Assembly (NCBI GenBank): GCA_009774345.1 | Contig: VSNR01000194.1 | Span: 1-7,773, forward strand | DNA length: 7,773 nt | Reading direction: 5' to 3' | DNA from: Lachnospiraceae bacterium | GTDB taxonomy: Bacteria > Bacillota > Clostridia > Lachnospirales > Lachnospiraceae | In this document: piece by piece, positions 6,568 to 7,773 of the stretch | Layout: every line of letters begins with the position of its first letter | How positions within the stretch are numbered: the first letter of the stretch is position 1 | Position numbers and translations under genes: made by a program | The notes under the pieces: generated by a model | What the model was told of the DNA's origin: nothing | The model's database searches: none | What the model saw: the letters and a program-made list of their open reading frames with translations, nothing else

Positions 6568-7010
6568 CATGGTGCGCCCGGCGGCGCACGTTTCTAACCG
6601 GTGCAAGTCCGGAATCCGCCCGGTAGTGGGAAGGATATAGCCGAAGGCAAGGGTGTCCATCGTGAGGTGGAATCTGAAGGAAGCCGGATATGGGAAACAT
6701 ACTAACCCATGGGCAAATCTCTGGTCTGACGAACAGAAATCACATCAGGCTATGCATGAGGGTAAGACTGCCATACAAGTTGAAGCCCAATAACTACACG
6801 GAATCATGTATGGTAAATGTGGCAGATAGATGGAGAGAAAGAAACGTGTGGTACCCGGGGAGGTCTGTACGATACGTCCTGAAAGGGATAACCATTATCG
6901 TGAGATAATACTGAACGTACAGAAGTCAGCAGAGGTCATAGTAGCCAAACGGAACAAGTTCCGATCAAGGCGAAGGGCCGAATCAATAGGAGTCTTTCGT
7001 ACAACCGGGA

Positions 7011-7017
7011 AAGGAGG
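7011..7017 (+). promoter_or_regulatory. Ribosome-binding site that fixes the TTG start of the intron maturase
   Basis: AAGGAGG lies 8 bases before TTG 7026 (sequence AAGGAGGAAAGAACTTTGGG). It is the strongest ribosome site in the window and there is no ATG or GTG at a suitable distance in the reading frame of the reverse transcriptase, so TTG is the likely initiator. Confidence 0.75.
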
Positions 7018-7025
7018 AAAGAACT

Positions 7026-7773
7026 TTGGGTGTAGAAAACAAAGATAGCTGCTCGCAAAGAGATAGCGCGGAACGTGAAGGGAATGTGAGAGCGCACCGT
7101 TCTTTCCGCCGGATATGGAAGGAACGGGACAGTGCACAGCCGGAACTTTTGGAGGAGATACTGAAAAAGGACAACCTCAACAGAGCGTTTAAGAGAGTAA
7201 AGGCAAACAAGGGTGCGCCGGGAATTGACGGGATTACCGTGGAGGAAATAGGCGCATACCTGAGGGAGAACCAGAAAGAGCTTACGGAGAGAATCAAAAG
7301 GGGAAAATACACCCCCGACCCGGTGAGGCGAGTGGAGATTCCCAAACCAGATGGTGGAATACGAAAGCTTGGTATTCCAACCGTAAAAGACCGCATTTTC
7401 CAACAAGCCATAACACAGCGACTAATACCGGTATATGAACCGCTGTTCTCGGAGAACAGTTACGGTTATCGCCCGGGAAGAAGTGCAAAAGATGCCATTC
7501 AGAAGGTAAAGGAGTATGCAGAGCAGGGATATACCCATGCGGTAGCATTGGACTTATCAAAATATTTCGACACCCTGAATCATGAGATACTCTTAAATAT
7601 CCTGCGCAGAAATGTGAAGGATGAAAGGGTAATCCAGTGGATTAAGAGGTACTTAAAGAGTGGAGTGATGGAAAATGGAGTAGTCATGGAAACAGAAGAA
7701 GGCTCGCCACAGGGAGGAAATATTTCACCGCTGCTGGCGAATGTCTATCTGAATGAGTTCGACCAGGAGTACG
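7026..7773 (+). CDS. ltrA: Group II intron reverse transcriptase/maturase (LtrA type), N-terminal 249 residues
   Basis: The intron-encoded protein that helps the intron RNA fold and splice and copies it into DNA at new sites. Starting from TTG 7026 the visible part runs (M)GVENKDSCSQRDSAEREG, then the RT0 region LLEEILKKDNLNRAFKRVKANKGAPGIDGIT (41-71). RT1/RT2 follows with VRRVEIPKPDGGIRKLGIPTVKDR (100-123) and NSYGYRPGRSAKDA (144-157). RT3/motif A is VALDLSKYFDTLNH, with the metal-binding Asp176. RT4 is EGSPQGGNISPLLANVYLNEFDQEY (225-249). The frame is open to the window edge with one base left over. The YADD motif, the X/thumb maturase domain and any endonuclease domain are out of view. RT0/RT1 wording resembles class C/D bacterial introns, whose proteins usually lack the endonuclease; the class is not certain. 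It lies in intron domain IV, sense strand. Confidence 0.92.
   Translation, partial: MGVENKDSCSQRDSAEREGNVRAHRSFRRIWKERDSAQPELLEEILKKDNLNRAFKRVKANKGAPGIDGITVEEIGAYLRENQKELTERIKRGKYTPDPVRRVEIPKPDGGIRKLGIPTVKDRIFQQAITQRLIPVYEPLFSENSYGYRPGRSAKDAIQKVKEYAEQGYTHAVALDLSKYFDTLNHEILLNILRRNVKDERVIQWIKRYLKSGVMENGVVMETEEGSPQGGNISPLLANVYLNEFDQEY

Larger units (their letters stand above)
6572..7773 (+). mobile_element. Group II intron, 5' part (ribozyme domains and start of its ORF), truncated by window end
   Basis: The boundary GTGCGCCCGG at 6572 matches the GTGYG 5' consensus of group II introns. From there to 7025, about 454 bases hold structured, non-coding sequence with features familiar from clostridial introns: GTGCAAGTCCGG, GAAGGAAGCCGG and GACGAACAGAAATC. 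This is a normal length for ribozyme domains I-III plus the start of domain IV, and the maturase gene follows as expected. The exon bases TTTCATG (6565-6571) can pair with CATGAGG at 6755-6761 (five Watson-Crick and two G-T pairs), a good IBS1/EBS1 match that fixes the 5' splice site. Insertion just behind a hairpin suggests class C-like targeting. The 3' end, domains V-VI and 3' exon are outside the window, so activity cannot be judged. Confidence 0.88.

Noticed and set aside
6690..7048. Two 72-residue plus-strand frames in the intron 5' region
   Set aside because: They overlap each other and lie in ribozyme sequence that includes the predicted EBS1; the protein sequences look random.
6936..7411. 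Minus-strand frames of 142 and 156 residues
   Set aside because: Antisense to the reverse transcriptase N-terminus, which has conserved RT motifs in the plus frame.
1..7773. CRISPR array, tRNA, rRNA or riboswitch
   Set aside because: I saw no regularly spaced repeats, no tRNA cloverleaf or rRNA sequence, and no known riboswitch core; the only structured RNA I can support is the group II intron.

Overview
The window looks like a piece of an integrative or mobilizable element from a Firmicute, probably a gut member of Clostridia. The reasons are AGGAGG/AAAGGA-type ribosome-binding sites, an A+T-rich two-component/ABC cargo module, a MobC-like relaxosome gene, a DUF6076-type zinc-motif protein of the kind carried on such elements, and a LtrA-type group II intron. 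The taxonomy and the boundaries of the element are inferred; neither integrase nor element ends are in view.

Layout: (1) 1-107, minus strand: the N-terminus of a MobC-like mobilization protein, cut by the window edge. (2) 108-251: a divergent control region. (3) 252-1292, plus strand: a cytosolic protein with a C-terminal Cys4 zinc motif (DUF6076-like). (4) 1360-3080: an OmpR-family response regulator overlapping a short-loop, intramembrane-sensing type histidine kinase. (5) 3081-3228: an intergenic promoter and operator region with a perfect inverted repeat and a further copy of the same half-site. (6) 3229-6505: an ABC ATPase overlapping a large FtsX-type permease. (7) 6523-6567: a perfect 14-bp stem-loop, probably the operon terminator. 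(8) 6572 to the window end: a group II intron inserted 4 bases after that hairpin. Its ribozyme 5' part spans 6572-7025 and its reverse transcriptase/maturase begins with TTG at 7026 and runs off the window.

How it works together: the kinase, regulator and ABC pair form a sense-and-respond module resembling in logic the Bce/Vra systems that protect Firmicutes against cell-envelope peptide antibiotics. The permease differs from BceB: it is predicted to have eight membrane segments in two 1+3 sets with two large external domains. A motif GTRACATTT appears in the promoters of both the regulator and the ABC genes. An additional element TTTCTGT sits exactly 20 bp before the -10 box in both, so the regulator probably controls its own gene and the transporter genes. 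The peptide or other ligand cannot be read from the sequence.

The intron appears to have used the terminator hairpin as its target, as known for class C group II introns. A 7-bp IBS1/EBS1 pairing between 6565-6571 and 6755-6761 supports the exact 5' splice site.
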